DNA from: Lentzea xinjiangensis
GTDB lineage: Bacteria; Actinomycetota; Actinomycetes; Mycobacteriales; Pseudonocardiaceae
DNA length: 64,000 nt
NCBI RefSeq assembly: GCF_900110955.1
Contig: NZ_FOFR01000011.1
Location: 186,001 to 250,000 of the forward strand
Reading direction: 5' to 3'
Shown here: positions 27,356-35,899 of the stretch, piece by piece
Position numbering within the stretch: position 1 is the stretch's first letter
Layout of the letters: each line of letters opens with the position of its first letter
Made by a program: the position numbers and the translations under genes
The notes under the pieces: model-generated
The model's database searches: none
Seen by the model: the letters and a program-made list of their open reading frames with translations, nothing else
Told to the model about the DNA's origin: nothing

Positions 27356-29659
27356 GTGAGAGCGCTCTCAAGGATGAGATGGCTGGCCGTTACGGCAGCC
27401 GCAGCGATTGCCCTGTCGTCATTCGCGTCGTCCTCCGCCGCCGTCGCGGCCGAGGACTACACGCAGAACGTGACGGCGCTGGACGCCACTCAGGCACGGA
27501 TCAACTTCACGCCGACGACCCCTGCCCTGTACGTCGACGTGCACTACCTGATCTCCGGTGCGAACCAACAGAACTTCCGGATGACGAACAACGCCGGGAC
27601 CTGGCAGAAGACCGTCGGGTCGTTGTCGTCCGGCACGCAGATCGAGTACTGGTTCACCTACGAGAAGGGTGGGCCGCAGTACGGCAGCCCCCACTTCACC
27701 TACACGCACGGGAGCACGCAGGCCCCGGTCGCGACGCCGACCTTCAGCCCGCCGGGCGGCGCGTACACGTCCGCGCAGACCGTGACGATCTCGACCGGCA
27801 CCTCGGGCGCCACGATCCGGTACACAGTGGACGGTTCGACGCCCACCGCGTCGTCGCCGGTCTACAGCGGGCCGATCTCCGTGACCAGCAGCCGGACCGT
27901 GAACGCCATCGCCGTCAAGGCGGGCCTCGCGAACTCCGCGGTCGCGAGCGCCACCTACACGATCGGCGCGCAGCAGGGCTGCGTCCAGTCGAACAACCCG
28001 GACTTCGGCCCGAACACGCGCGTCTTCGACCCGAGCATGTCCGCCGCGAGCATCCAGACGCAGCTCGACGCGGACTTCAACATGCAGAAGGACACCCTCA
28101 CGGCGCAGATGGCGCCGCGCCGGGTGGCGCACCTGTTCAAGCCGGGCACCTACAACGTCCACGACAACGTCGGCTTCTACACGTCCGTCGCTGGCCTGGG
28201 GCGCAACCCCGGTGACGTCGTGATCAACGGTGACATCACCGTGGACGCGTTCAACGAGTCCGACAAGGGCGTGGCGCTGCAGAACTTCTGGCGCTCGGCC
28301 GAGAACATGGCGGTCAACCCGAGCAACGGCACCAACCGCTGGGCCGTCGCGCAGGCCGCGCCGTTCCGCCGCATGGACATCCGCGGCAACCTGGCGCTGT
28401 ACCCGGCGTCGTACGGCTTCGCGAGCGGCGGCTACACGGCCGACACCCGCGTCTCCGGCCAGACCGCCTCGGTCTCGCAGCAGCAGTGGTACACGCGCGA
28501 CTCCAACTACAGCGGCGGCTGGAACGGCGGCGTGTGGAACATGGTGTTCTCCGGAACGCCCGGCGCTCCGGCGACGACGTTCCCGAACCCGCCGTCGACC
28601 AACCTGGCGACCACGCCGATCTCGCGCGACGTGCCGTACCTCTACTTCGAGAACGGCTCCTACCGGGTGTTCCTGCCCTCGTTGCGCACCAACGCCTCCG
28701 GCGCCTCGTGGGTCAACGGCGGCACGCCCGGCACCTCGCTGCCGATGAGCCAGTTCTACGTCGTGAAGTCCGGCGACACCGCCTCGACGATCAACGCGGC
28801 GCTGGCGTCCGGGTGCAACCTGTTCTTCACGCCCGGCATCTACAACGTCAACCAGACGATCAACGTCACGCGGCCCGGCACCGTCGTGCTGGGCATCGGC
28901 TACGCGACGATCGTGCCGCAGAACGGCGTGACGGCCATGCAGGTCGCCGACGTCGACGGCGTGCGGATCAAGGGCGTGCTGTTCGACGCCGGCACGACGC
29001 TGTCGCCGTCGCTGCTGACCGTCGGACCGGCCGGTTCGTCGGCCTCGCACGCGGCGAACCCGACCACGTTGCAGGACGTGTTCTTCCGCGTCGGCGGGGC
29101 GATCGCGGGCAAGGCGACCAACAGCCTGGTCGTCAACAGCCACAACACGATCATCGACCACACCTGGATCTGGCGCGCCGACCACGGCAACGCCGGGACC
29201 TGGGGCTGGGACGAGGCGATCGGTGACACCGGTCTCGTCGTGAACGGCAACGACGTGCTGGCCACCGGCCTGTTCGTCGAGCACTACCAGAAGTACCAGG
29301 TGATCTGGAACGGCGAGCGCGGGCGGACCATCTTCTTCCAGAACGAGATGCCGTACGACGTGCCGAACCAGGCGGTCTGGAACAGGCCGAACGGCCAGGC
29401 CGGGTACGCGGCCTACAAGGTCGGCGACAACGTCTCCACGCACGAGGCGTGGGGGCTCGGCAGCTACTGCTTCTTCAACGTCAACCCGTCGGTGCGGGCC
29501 GAGAACGCGTTCGAGGTGCCGAACCGGTCCGGGGTGCGGCTGCACAACCTGCTGACCGTGTCGCTCAACTACCAGGGCACGATCACCCACGTCGTGAACA
29601 ACGTGGGTGGGGTGACGCCGCCGGGCACCGTGCCGGTGAACGTCGTCAGCTACCCGTAG
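27356..29659 (+). CDS. Secreted beta-helix glycoside-hydrolase-like protein with CBM56
   Basis: About 767 residues. Signal peptide ending near AAVAA; then a domain resembling the beta-1,3-glucan-binding CBM56 (about residues 36-118), a chitobiase C-terminal-like beta-sandwich (PTFSPPGGAYTSAQTV, about 125-203), and a large right-handed beta-helix (about 205-750) with repeated parallel-strand segments (VVLGIGYATIVPQNGV, VRIKGVLFDAG). The helix resembles GH55/GH87-type glucanases; catalytic residues are not assigned. It probably attacks fungal or algal glucan outside the cell. Start is uncertain: GTG 27356 or ATG 27374; the operator lies between them. A hairpin terminator follows. Confidence 0.85.
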   Translation: MRALSRMRWLAVTAAAAIALSSFASSSAAVAAEDYTQNVTALDATQARINFTPTTPALYVDVHYLISGANQQNFRMTNNAGTWQKTVGSLSSGTQIEYWFTYEKGGPQYGSPHFTYTHGSTQAPVATPTFSPPGGAYTSAQTVTISTGTSGATIRYTVDGSTPTASSPVYSGPISVTSSRTVNAIAVKAGLANSAVASATYTIGAQQGCVQSNNPDFGPNTRVFDPSMSAASIQTQLDADFNMQKDTLTAQMAPRRVAHLFKPGTYNVHDNVGFYTSVAGLGRNPGDVVINGDITVDAFNESDKGVALQNFWRSAENMAVNPSNGTNRWAVAQAAPFRRMDIRGNLALYPASYGFASGGYTADTRVSGQTASVSQQQWYTRDSNYSGGWNGGVWNMVFSGTPGAPATTFPNPPSTNLATTPISRDVPYLYFENGSYRVFLPSLRTNASGASWVNGGTPGTSLPMSQFYVVKSGDTASTINAALASGCNLFFTPGIYNVNQTINVTRPGTVVLGIGYATIVPQNGVTAMQVADVDGVRIKGVLFDAGTTLSPSLLTVGPAGSSASHAANPTTLQDVFFRVGGAIAGKATNSLVVNSHNTIIDHTWIWRADHGNAGTWGWDEAIGDTGLVVNGNDVLATGLFVEHYQKYQVIWNGERGRTIFFQNEMPYDVPNQAVWNRPNGQAGYAAYKVGDNVSTHEAWGLGSYCFFNVNPSVRAENAFEVPNRSGVRLHNLLTVSLNYQGTITHVVNNVGGVTPPGTVPVNVVSYP
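27357..27370. promoter_or_regulatory. LacI-family-type operator at the glucan-enzyme start
   Basis: TGAGAGCGCTCTCA is a perfect 14-base palindrome. It closely resembles the CebR/CelR-type sugar operator TGGGAGCGCTCCCA of actinomycetes. It overlaps the beginning of the secreted enzyme gene, lying between two possible start codons. Sugar-responsive repression is inferred; no LacI gene is in the window. Confidence 0.7.
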
Positions 29660-29671
29660 CACAGCGATCGA

Positions 29672-29699
29672 GGGCCCGCCGGTGCACGCCGGCGGGCCC
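29672..29699 (+). terminator. Hairpin terminator after the glucan enzyme
   Basis: Perfect 11-base arms GGGCCCGCCGG and CCGGCGGGCCC around a 6-base loop, followed by GATTTCGTTTC. It sits 13 bases after the stop codon and separates the enzyme gene from the cobalamin operon. Confidence 0.85.
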
Positions 29700-29738
29700 G
29701 ATTTCGTTTCCCGGGTCCCGCATTGCATGATGCGTGCC

Positions 29739-30119
29739 ATGTCGATCGAGCGTGGCGCCGAGTTCGCCGAGTTCTGGGCCGAACGGCACCTGTGCACGTT
29801 GTCCACCGTGCGTCCGGACGGCACGCCGCACGTGGTGCCCGTGGGTGTCACGCTCGACCTCGAGGCCGGGATCGCGCGGGTCATCACCGACGGCGCGTCG
29901 TGGAAGGTCAAGCACGCGCGCAAGGCCGGCTACGCGACGGTGTGCCAGGTGGACGGTCGGCGGTGGTCGGCGCTGGAGGGGCCCGCCGTCGTGCGCGAGG
30001 ACGCCGAGTCCGTGCGGGAGGCCGAGCGGCGCTACGCGCTGCGGTACCGGCAGCCTCGGGTGAACTCGAACCGAGTGGTGATCGAGATCCAGGTGCGGCG
30101 TGTCACCGGAACCGTCTGA
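29739..30119 (+). CDS. PPOX-class F420/FMN-dependent oxidoreductase
   Basis: 126 residues with the split-barrel flavin fold: LCTLSTVRPDGTPHVVPVGV near the N-terminus, ARVITDGASWKVKHARKAG in the cofactor loop, and VCQVDGRRWSALEGPA. Such proteins use F420 or FMN; the electron acceptor here is unknown. Its 3' end overlaps cobL by 20 bases, so it is cotranslated with the cobalamin genes and may serve them or only share the transcript. ATG at 29739. Confidence 0.87.
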   Translation: MSIERGAEFAEFWAERHLCTLSTVRPDGTPHVVPVGVTLDLEAGIARVITDGASWKVKHARKAGYATVCQVDGRRWSALEGPAVVREDAESVREAERRYALRYRQPRVNSNRVVIEIQVRRVTGTV

Positions 30120-31245
30120 CGTCGTTGTCGTCGGCATCGGCGCCGACGGGTGGGACGGGCTGTCGCCGGCCGCGCGCCACGCGGTCGAGGGCGCGAAGGT
30201 GCTGATGGGCTCGCAGCGGCAGCTCGACCTGGTGCCGGGGGACTTCGAACGGGTCGCGTGGCCGTCGCCGCTGGTACCGGCGTTGCCCGCGCTGTTCGAG
30301 AAGTACCGCGACGTGTGCGTGCTCGCCTCCGGCGACCCGATGTTCCACGGCATCGGCACGACGCTGGTCCGCCTGCTCGGGCCGCGGGTGACGGTCGTTC
30401 CGCACCCCTCGTCGGTGTCGCTGGCGTGTGCGCGGCTCGGCTGGGCGCTGAACGAGGTCGAGGTCGTGTCGCTGGTGGGGCGGTCAGCCGACCTGCTGCG
30501 CCCGGCGCTCACGCCGGGCCGGCGCGTGCTCGTCCTGGGCGGCGACCCGGCCGTGGTGGCCGGAATCGCCGGACCGGTGACCGTGCTGGAGCAGCTCGGC
30601 GGGCCCGCGGAGAAGGTGTACCGGTGGGCGGGGGAGACCGCGGACCCGCTGTGCGTCATCGCCGTGGAATACGCCGGAGATGCGTATTCTCGCGTGCCAG
30701 GACTGCCGGACGACGCCTACGAGACCGATGGCCAGCTGACGAAGCGTGAGGTGCGGGCGATTTCGCTGTCGAGGTTGGCACCGCTGCCCGGGCAGGTGCT
30801 GTGGGACGTCGGAGCCGGGTCGGGCTCGATCGCGATCGAGTGGGCGCGGACGCACCCGACGTGCCGGGCCATCGCCGTGGAGCAGTCGGCCGAACGCGCG
30901 GAACGGATCGTGCGCAACGCCGCCGCGCTGGGGGTGCCCGGCGTCGAGGTCCACATCGGACGTGCGCCGGAGGCGCTGGAGGGGCTGGAGAAGCCCGACG
31001 CGATCTTCATCGGCGGCGGGCTCACGGTGCCGGGCGTGGTGCAGGCGTGCTGGGACGCGCTGGCGTCCGGCGGGCGGCTCGTGGTGAACGCCGTGACGCT
31101 CGAGTCCGAGGCCGTGGTGGCGCAGTGGTACGCCCGCCTCGGCGGCGACCTGGTGCGGATCGCGGTCAACCGGGGCTCGGCGGTCGGCGGGTTCACCGGC
31201 TGGCGGCCGCACATGCCCGTGACGACGTGGAGCGTGACCAGGTGA
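30100..31245 (+). CDS. cobL: Precorrin-6Y C5,15-methyltransferase (decarboxylating)
   Basis: 381 residues, fused CbiE and CbiT halves. The N-terminal half ([15 protein letters not shown] onward, to about residue 200) methylates C5; the C-terminal half, with the SAM loop [16 protein letters not shown] near residue 230, methylates C15 and decarboxylates the acetate side chain. Converts precorrin-6B to precorrin-8 in the corrin pathway. GTG start at 30100 within the PPOX gene; GTGA overlap with cobM. Confidence 0.93.
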   Translation: MSPEPSDVVVVGIGADGWDGLSPAARHAVEGAKVLMGSQRQLDLVPGDFERVAWPSPLVPALPALFEKYRDVCVLASGDPMFHGIGTTLVRLLGPRVTVVPHPSSVSLACARLGWALNEVEVVSLVGRSADLLRPALTPGRRVLVLGGDPAVVAGIAGPVTVLEQLGGPAEKVYRWAGETADPLCVIAVEYAGDAYSRVPGLPDDAYETDGQLTKREVRAISLSRLAPLPGQVLWDVGAGSGSIAIEWARTHPTCRAIAVEQSAERAERIVRNAAALGVPGVEVHIGRAPEALEGLEKPDAIFIGGGLTVPGVVQACWDALASGGRLVVNAVTLESEAVVAQWYARLGGDLVRIAVNRGSAVGGFTGWRPHMPVTTWSVTR

Positions 31246-31982
31246 CCGTGCACTTCATCGGCGCGGGGCCCGGCGCCGCCGACCTGATCACGGTGCGGGG
31301 ACGGGACCTGATCGCGTCCTCGCCCGTGTGCCTGTACGCGGGCGCGCTGGTGCCCGTGGAGCTGCTGGCCTTCTGCCCGGACGGCGCGCGCAAGGTCGAC
31401 ACGGCGTCCCTGACGCTGGACGAGATCGTGGCGGAGCTGGTCGTGGCCTCGGAGCAGGGGCTGGACGTGGCCCGGTTGCACTCGGGGGACCCGGCGGTGT
31501 TCAGCGCGATGGCCGAGCAGATGCGCCGGCTCGACGCGCTCGGGATCGCCTACGACGTGACGCCCGGCGTGCCCGCCTTCGCGGCCGCGGCGGCGTCGTT
31601 GCAGCGCGAGCTGACCGTGCCGGGCGTGGGGCAGACGGTGATCCTCACGCGCACGTCGCAGCGCGCCACGCCGATGCCCCCCGGCGAGGACCTGGACACG
31701 CTGGGCCGCAGCCACGCCACGCTCGTGCTGCACCTGGCCGTGCAGCGGATCGCGGACGTGGTCGCGGAGCTGCTCCCGAACTACGGCGCCGACTGCCCCG
31801 TGGCGGTGGTCGCGTACGCCTCCCGCCCGGACGAGGTCGTGCTGCGCGGAACGCTGGACGACATCGCCGCGCAGGTCGAGGCGGCCGGGATCAAGCGGAC
31901 CGCGGTGATCGTCGTCGGCCGGGTGCTGGGGGCCACGCAGTTCCCCGACAGCCACCTGTACTCGCCGACGCGCGTCCGATGA
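31242..31982 (+). CDS. cobM: Precorrin-4 C11-methyltransferase
   Basis: 246 residues of the tetrapyrrole methylase fold: [18 protein letters not shown] at the N-terminus, [12 protein letters not shown] (the conserved GDP loop), [13 protein letters not shown], and VLHLAVQRI. Adds the C11 methyl group to precorrin-4 with SAM. Start GTG 31242 overlaps the cobL stop; its own stop overlaps the cobK start (ATGA). Confidence 0.93.
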   Translation: MTVHFIGAGPGAADLITVRGRDLIASSPVCLYAGALVPVELLAFCPDGARKVDTASLTLDEIVAELVVASEQGLDVARLHSGDPAVFSAMAEQMRRLDALGIAYDVTPGVPAFAAAAASLQRELTVPGVGQTVILTRTSQRATPMPPGEDLDTLGRSHATLVLHLAVQRIADVVAELLPNYGADCPVAVVAYASRPDEVVLRGTLDDIAAQVEAAGIKRTAVIVVGRVLGATQFPDSHLYSPTRVR

Positions 31983-32689
31983 TCCTGCTCCTCGGCGGAA
32001 CCGGGGAGGCGAGGGAGCTGGCCCGCCGGCTGGCGCCGCGGCCGGTCGTCTCCTCCCTGGCCGGTCGGGTGAGCGACCCGGCCCTGCCGGTCGGCGAGGT
32101 CCGGATCGGCGGGTTCGGCGGGGTGGACGGCCTCGTGCGGTGGTTGCGCGACCACGACGTCCGCGCCGTGGTCGACGCCACGCACCCGTTCGCACGGCAG
32201 ATCACCGCCAACGCCTTCGAGGCGTGCGGTCGCGCCGGCGTGCCGTTCCTGGTCCTGCGGCGTCCGGGGTTCCCGCCGCAGCCCGGCTGGCACTGGGTGG
32301 ACAGCGTCGCCCGGGCGGCGCGGGAGCTGCCCGGTTCGCGCGTGTTCCTGACGACCGGGCGGCAGGACCTCGCGGAGTTCGCCGGGTGCCCGCAGTGGTT
32401 CCTGGCGCGGATGGTCGAGCCGCCGGAACCGCCGCTGCCGCAACACATCGAGGTGCTGCTCTCGCGCGGGCCGTTCACCGTGGACGGTGAGCTGGAACTG
32501 ATGCGCTCGCGGTCGATCGACGTGCTGGTGACCAAGGACAGCGGTGGGGAGATGACCTCCGCCAAGCTCGAAGCCGCCCGGCGGCTGGGGATTCCGGTCG
32601 TGGTCGTGCGGCGGCCACCGCTGCCACCCGCGGACGTGGTGGCAACGGTGGAGGAAGCCGTCAGCTGGTTGGGTACCGCCGGGGTGTGA
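31979..32689 (+). CDS. cobK: Precorrin-6A reductase
   Basis: 236 residues. [17 protein letters not shown] is the NADPH-binding start typical of CobK/Cbi[17 protein letters not shown] and [17 protein letters not shown] are family signatures. It reduces precorrin-6A to 6B, upstream of CobL. Final gene of the rightward cob operon. Its last 29 bases overlap the 3' end of the convergent cobIJ. Confidence 0.93.
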   Translation: MILLLGGTGEARELARRLAPRPVVSSLAGRVSDPALPVGEVRIGGFGGVDGLVRWLRDHDVRAVVDATHPFARQITANAFEACGRAGVPFLVLRRPGFPPQPGWHWVDSVARAARELPGSRVFLTTGRQDLAEFAGCPQWFLARMVEPPEPPLPQHIEVLLSRGPFTVDGELELMRSRSIDVLVTKDSGGEMTSAKLEAARRLGIPVVVVRRPPLPPADVVATVEEAVSWLGTAGV

Positions 32690-34112
32690 ACACGACGCCG
32701 CGGGGGGTCACCACGGTCTGGGACGAGCCGATGATCAGCAGGCAGCGCATGTCGATCGTGGCCGGGTCGAGGTCGCCGAGCGTCAGCACGCGGATCTCCT
32801 CCTCCGGGCCGCCGACGTCGCGTCCGACCACGACCGGCGTCTCCGGGGAACGGTGCCGGAGCAGCACGTCGCGCATGTCCGCGACCTGGTGCGTGCGGGC
32901 CTTCGACGCCGGGTTGTAGATCGCGATCACCAGGTCGGCCTTGGCGGTGGCGGCCAGGCGTTCGGCGATGACGTCCCACGGCTTGAGGCGGTCGCTCAGC
33001 GAGATCACCGCGTAGTCGTGGCCCAGCGGCGCACCGGCCTTGGCGGCCACGGCGTTCGCGGCCGTGACGCCGGGAACGATCCGCACCGGCACGTCCGGGG
33101 TCTCCGCGGCGACCTCCAGGACCGCCGTGGCCATCGCGAACACCCCGGGGTCGCCGGAGGACACGACGGCCACCCGCGCGCCGCGGCGGGCGAGGTCCAG
33201 GGCGAACGCGGCACGTTCCGACTCGACCTGGTTGTGCGAGGAGTGCCGGTTCTGACCGGGGCGCAGCGGGACGCGGTCGAGGTAGGTCGAGTAGCCGACC
33301 AGCTCGTCGGCGGCCTCCAGCTCCTGGCGGGCCTGTGGCGTGAGCCAGTCGCGCGAGCCCGGCCCGAGACCGACCACCACGACCTCGCCCTTGCGCGGTG
33401 CCGGCTTGGAGCCGCTCGGCAGCAGCGCGATCGAGAAGTACGGGACCGAGCCGGGGTCGACGTCGGCCAGCCGCGACGTCTTCTGGCGGCCCGTCGTGGC
33501 GCGCTCGACGTACCAGGCGCCGTCGAGCCGGCCGGAGTCCTCCAGCGCCTGCCTGACGTTGCCGAACGTGCGGCCCAGCTTCAGGATCGCGGCCGAGTCG
33601 GTGTCGGCGAGGCGGGCCGCGAGCTCGGCGGGCGGCAGGGTGCCGGGCAGGACGGTGAGGACCTCGTCGCGTTCCACGAGCGGTGTGCCGAGGACCGCGC
33701 TGGCGCCGCTGACCGACGTCACGCCGGGCACGACCTCCCACTCGTAGCGGTGGGCGAGCCGCTTGTGCATGTGCATGTAGGAGCCGTAGAAGAACGGGTC
33801 GCCCGCGGCCAGCACCACGACGTCGCGACCGGCGTCGAGGTGCGCGGCCAGCCGGGCGGCGGCCTGCTCGTAGAACGCGTCGATCTCGCCCTGGTAGTCG
33901 TCGGTGTCCTCGGTGGTCACCGGGTAGACGAGCTGTTCGACGAGCTGGCCCTCGCGCAGGTACGGCTCCGCGATGGTCCTCGCGACGCTGCGGCCGTGCC
34001 GGGCGCTGTGGAACGCGACCACGTCGGCTTCGGAGATGAGGCGCGCGGCCTTGACCGTCACGAGTTCCGGGTCACCGGGACCCAGGCCGACGCCGTAGAG
34101 CTTGCCCGTCAT
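32661..34112 (-). CDS. cobIJ: Fused precorrin-2 C20- and precorrin-3B C17-methyltransferase
   Basis: 483 residues holding two tetrapyrrole methylase domains. The CobI half (1-240) starts with [17 protein letters not shown] and has [12 protein letters not shown]; the CobJ half (245-483) has [16 protein letters not shown] and [12 protein letters not shown]. The fusion is common in actinobacteria. It makes precorrin-3A and then, after CobG, precorrin-4. The ATG overlaps the cobH stop by 4 bases; the 3' end is antisense to cobK over 29 bases. Confidence 0.94.
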   Translation of the reverse strand: MTGKLYGVGLGPGDPELVTVKAARLISEADVVAFHSARHGRSVARTIAEPYLREGQLVEQLVYPVTTEDTDDYQGEIDAFYEQAAARLAAHLDAGRDVVVLAAGDPFFYGSYMHMHKRLAHRYEWEVVPGVTSVSGASAVLGTPLVERDEVLTVLPGTLPPAELAARLADTDSAAILKLGRTFGNVRQALEDSGRLDGAWYVERATTGRQKTSRLADVDPGSVPYFSIALLPSGSKPAPRKGEVVVVGLGPGSRDWLTPQARQELEAADELVGYSTYLDRVPLRPGQNRHSSHNQVESERAAFALDLARRGARVAVVSSGDPGVFAMATAVLEVAAETPDVPVRIVPGVTAANAVAAKAGAPLGHDYAVISLSDRLKPWDVIAERLAATAKADLVIAIYNPASKARTHQVADMRDVLLRHRSPETPVVVGRDVGGPEEEIRVLTLGDLDPATIDMRCLLIIGSSQTVVTPRGVVFTPRRYPTS

Positions 34113-34729
34113 TCTTCCTCACTAGCGATCGCGTTGATGGCCGCCGCCGTCATGGCGCTGCCGCCGCGCCGGCCGCGCACCACGAGGTGCTCCAGATCCG
34201 TTGCGGCCAAGGCTTCCTTCGACTCCGCCGCGCCGATGAACCCGACCGGGATGCCGAGCACGGCGGCCGGTCGCGGGGCTCCCCGCCCGATCAGGTCGAT
34301 CAGGTGGAACAACGCGGTGGGGGCGTTGCCGATGGCGACCACCGCGCCCTCGAAGCGGTCCGCGAGCAGCTCCAGGGCGGCGGCGCTGCGGGTGTTGCCG
34401 ATCCGCGCGGCCAGCTCCGGCGTGCGCGGGTCCTGGAGGTGGCACAGGACCTCGTTGTCCGCGGGCAGCCGACGACGGGTCACCCCGGACGCGACCATGT
34501 TGGCGTCGCAGAGGATCGGGGCACCGTTGCGCAACGCCTCACGCGCGCTGCGGACCACTCCGGGGGAGAAAGCTATGTCGTCGGGCAAGTCCGTCATGCC
34601 GCACGCGTGGATCATGCGGACCACGACTTTCGCGACGTCGTCGGGGAACCTGGTGAGGTCCGACTCCGCGCGAATGGTGGCGAAGGACTGGCGGTAGATC
34701 TCCGCGCCGTCCTTGATGTACTCCGTCAC
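34109..34729 (-). CDS. cobH: Precorrin-8X methylmutase
   Basis: 206 residues. [13 protein letters not shown] holds the catalytic histidine (His41), and [15 protein letters not shown] and [12 protein letters not shown] are family-conserved. It moves the methyl group from C11 to C12, giving hydrogenobyrinic acid. GTG start at 34729 overlaps the cobG stop; cobG-cobH-cobIJ is one coupled leftward operon. Confidence 0.94.
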   Translation of the reverse strand: MTEYIKDGAEIYRQSFATIRAESDLTRFPDDVAKVVVRMIHACGMTDLPDDIAFSPGVVRSAREALRNGAPILCDANMVASGVTRRRLPADNEVLCHLQDPRTPELAARIGNTRSAAALELLADRFEGAVVAIGNAPTALFHLIDLIGRGAPRPAAVLGIPVGFIGAAESKEALAATDLEHLVVRGRRGGSAMTAAAINAIASEEE

Positions 34730-35721
34730 CGGATCTCCTCATAGCCGTCGCCGGTCGCGACGAACTCGATCACATCGCCGGCGGGACGACCGCAGCGGCG
34801 TGCACAGCCAGACCAGTGCACCGGGCGGCTGTGCGGGGTTCCCAGCCAGGCGCGCGCGTCGGCGCGCACGTCGGAGAGCGACTTGGCGCAACCGGGACGG
34901 CCGGTGCAGGCGCTGACGCCGTGCCACGGCGAGGCGGGGTCGGTGATCAGCCCGGAGACGTCGGTCCCAGCGGGCACGACCACGCTGCGCCACGGGGTGA
35001 GCCGGAGCGCGACGCCGGGGAGCTGGGTCGCGTCCAGCCGGCCCAGCGGGACACCGGGTGTCACGGCGGAAGGTGCGACCGGCGTCACACCTGGGGTGAT
35101 GCGCTCGGTGGCCGAGGCGCCGAAGTGGGCGGTGATCTTCCGCACACCGTCGTCCACTTCGGACAGGCGCCAGGCCGTGCCGCGCATCCGCTGGAAGAGC
35201 CGGGCCGCGGTCACGACGGCGTCGACCGGGTCCTGGACGCGCACGCCCACATCGGTTCCCGCGAGCAGCAGAACGTCGCCGACCAGGCCGAAGTCGCCAC
35301 CCAGCCCGCTCACCGAAGCCCCGACGGTGACCAGGAAACGCCCCGGCAGACCGGCCAGCAGCGGATCGGCGCACAGGGCGGCGTCCAGCGCGTCGACCAG
35401 CGCCTGGTTGTCCTCCAGCGGCGCGGCGATGACGTTGCGGATGCGCTCGTGGGTCAGCGACGGCAGCAGGCCAGCGGCACGCAGCCGCGCACCCAGCTCC
35501 ACGCCGTCCGCGAGGCCCCTGATCTGGAGGTTCGCCCGCGAGGTCAGCTCCACGGAGCCGTTGCCCAGCTCACCGGCCGCGGTCCGCACGACGTCCCACT
35601 GAGCTGCGGAGAGGGTGCCGCCGGGGACCCGGATGCGCGCGAGCCCGCCGTCGGCCGCCTGGTGCAGCTCGACGGCGCCGGGGCAGGCGTCCGCGTGATC
35701 CCGATAAATCCCACTGGGCAT
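34726..35721 (-). CDS. cobG: Precorrin-3B synthase
   Basis: 331 residues, related to nitrite/sulfite reductases. Cluster cysteines appear as [10 protein letters not shown] and [10 protein letters not shown] for the Fe-S (siroheme-like) site. CobG uses oxygen to form the C20-hydroxy gamma-lactone, so its presence marks the aerobic (late cobalt insertion) pathway, in agreement with cobN. ATG 35721 is chosen; the frame upstream runs into riboswitch and cobN antisense sequence. First gene of the leftward cob operon. Confidence 0.9.
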   Translation of the reverse strand: MPSGIYRDHADACPGAVELHQAADGGLARIRVPGGTLSAAQWDVVRTAAGELGNGSVELTSRANLQIRGLADGVELGARLRAAGLLPSLTHERIRNVIAAPLEDNQALVDALDAALCADPLLAGLPGRFLVTVGASVSGLGGDFGLVGDVLLLAGTDVGVRVQDPVDAVVTAARLFQRMRGTAWRLSEVDDGVRKITAHFGASATERITPGVTPVAPSAVTPGVPLGRLDATQLPGVALRLTPWRSVVVPAGTDVSGLITDPASPWHGVSACTGRPGCAKSLSDVRADARAWLGTPHSRPVHWSGCARRCGRPAGDVIEFVATGDGYEEIR

Positions 35722-35744
35722 AGGTCGGACTGTAACCCGCCGGT

Positions 35745-35895
35745 TAGGGTGAGCCCGAACGACGAAGCACAGGAGGAAGCCGGTGTGAATCCGGCGCGGT
35801 CCCGCCACTGTGACCAGCGAACACCGCTGGGAGTCAGGAACTCCGCTTCGCCAGTCACCCGCAACCTGGGGCGAGGACCCCACGAGGGATGGAGC
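35745..35895 (+). promoter_or_regulatory. Cobalamin (B12) riboswitch upstream of cobN
   Basis: The segment has the conserved aptamer order: GCACAGGAGGAAGCCGGTG, then GAATCCGGCGCGGTCCC, then the B12-box core CCGCCACTGTGA at about 35802-35813, followed by pairing arms. It ends just before cobN's ribosome-binding site (GGAG at 35890), so B12 most likely lowers cobN translation or elongation. Boundaries are approximate. It faces away from cobG and should not act on that operon. Confidence 0.93.
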
Positions 35896-35899
35896 CTGC

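Noticed and set aside
27419-29923. 834-codon frame antisense to the secreted glucan enzyme
   Set aside because: Arg/Val/Gly/His-rich composition and exact overlap with a gene that has a signal peptide and recognisable domains mark it as a shadow.
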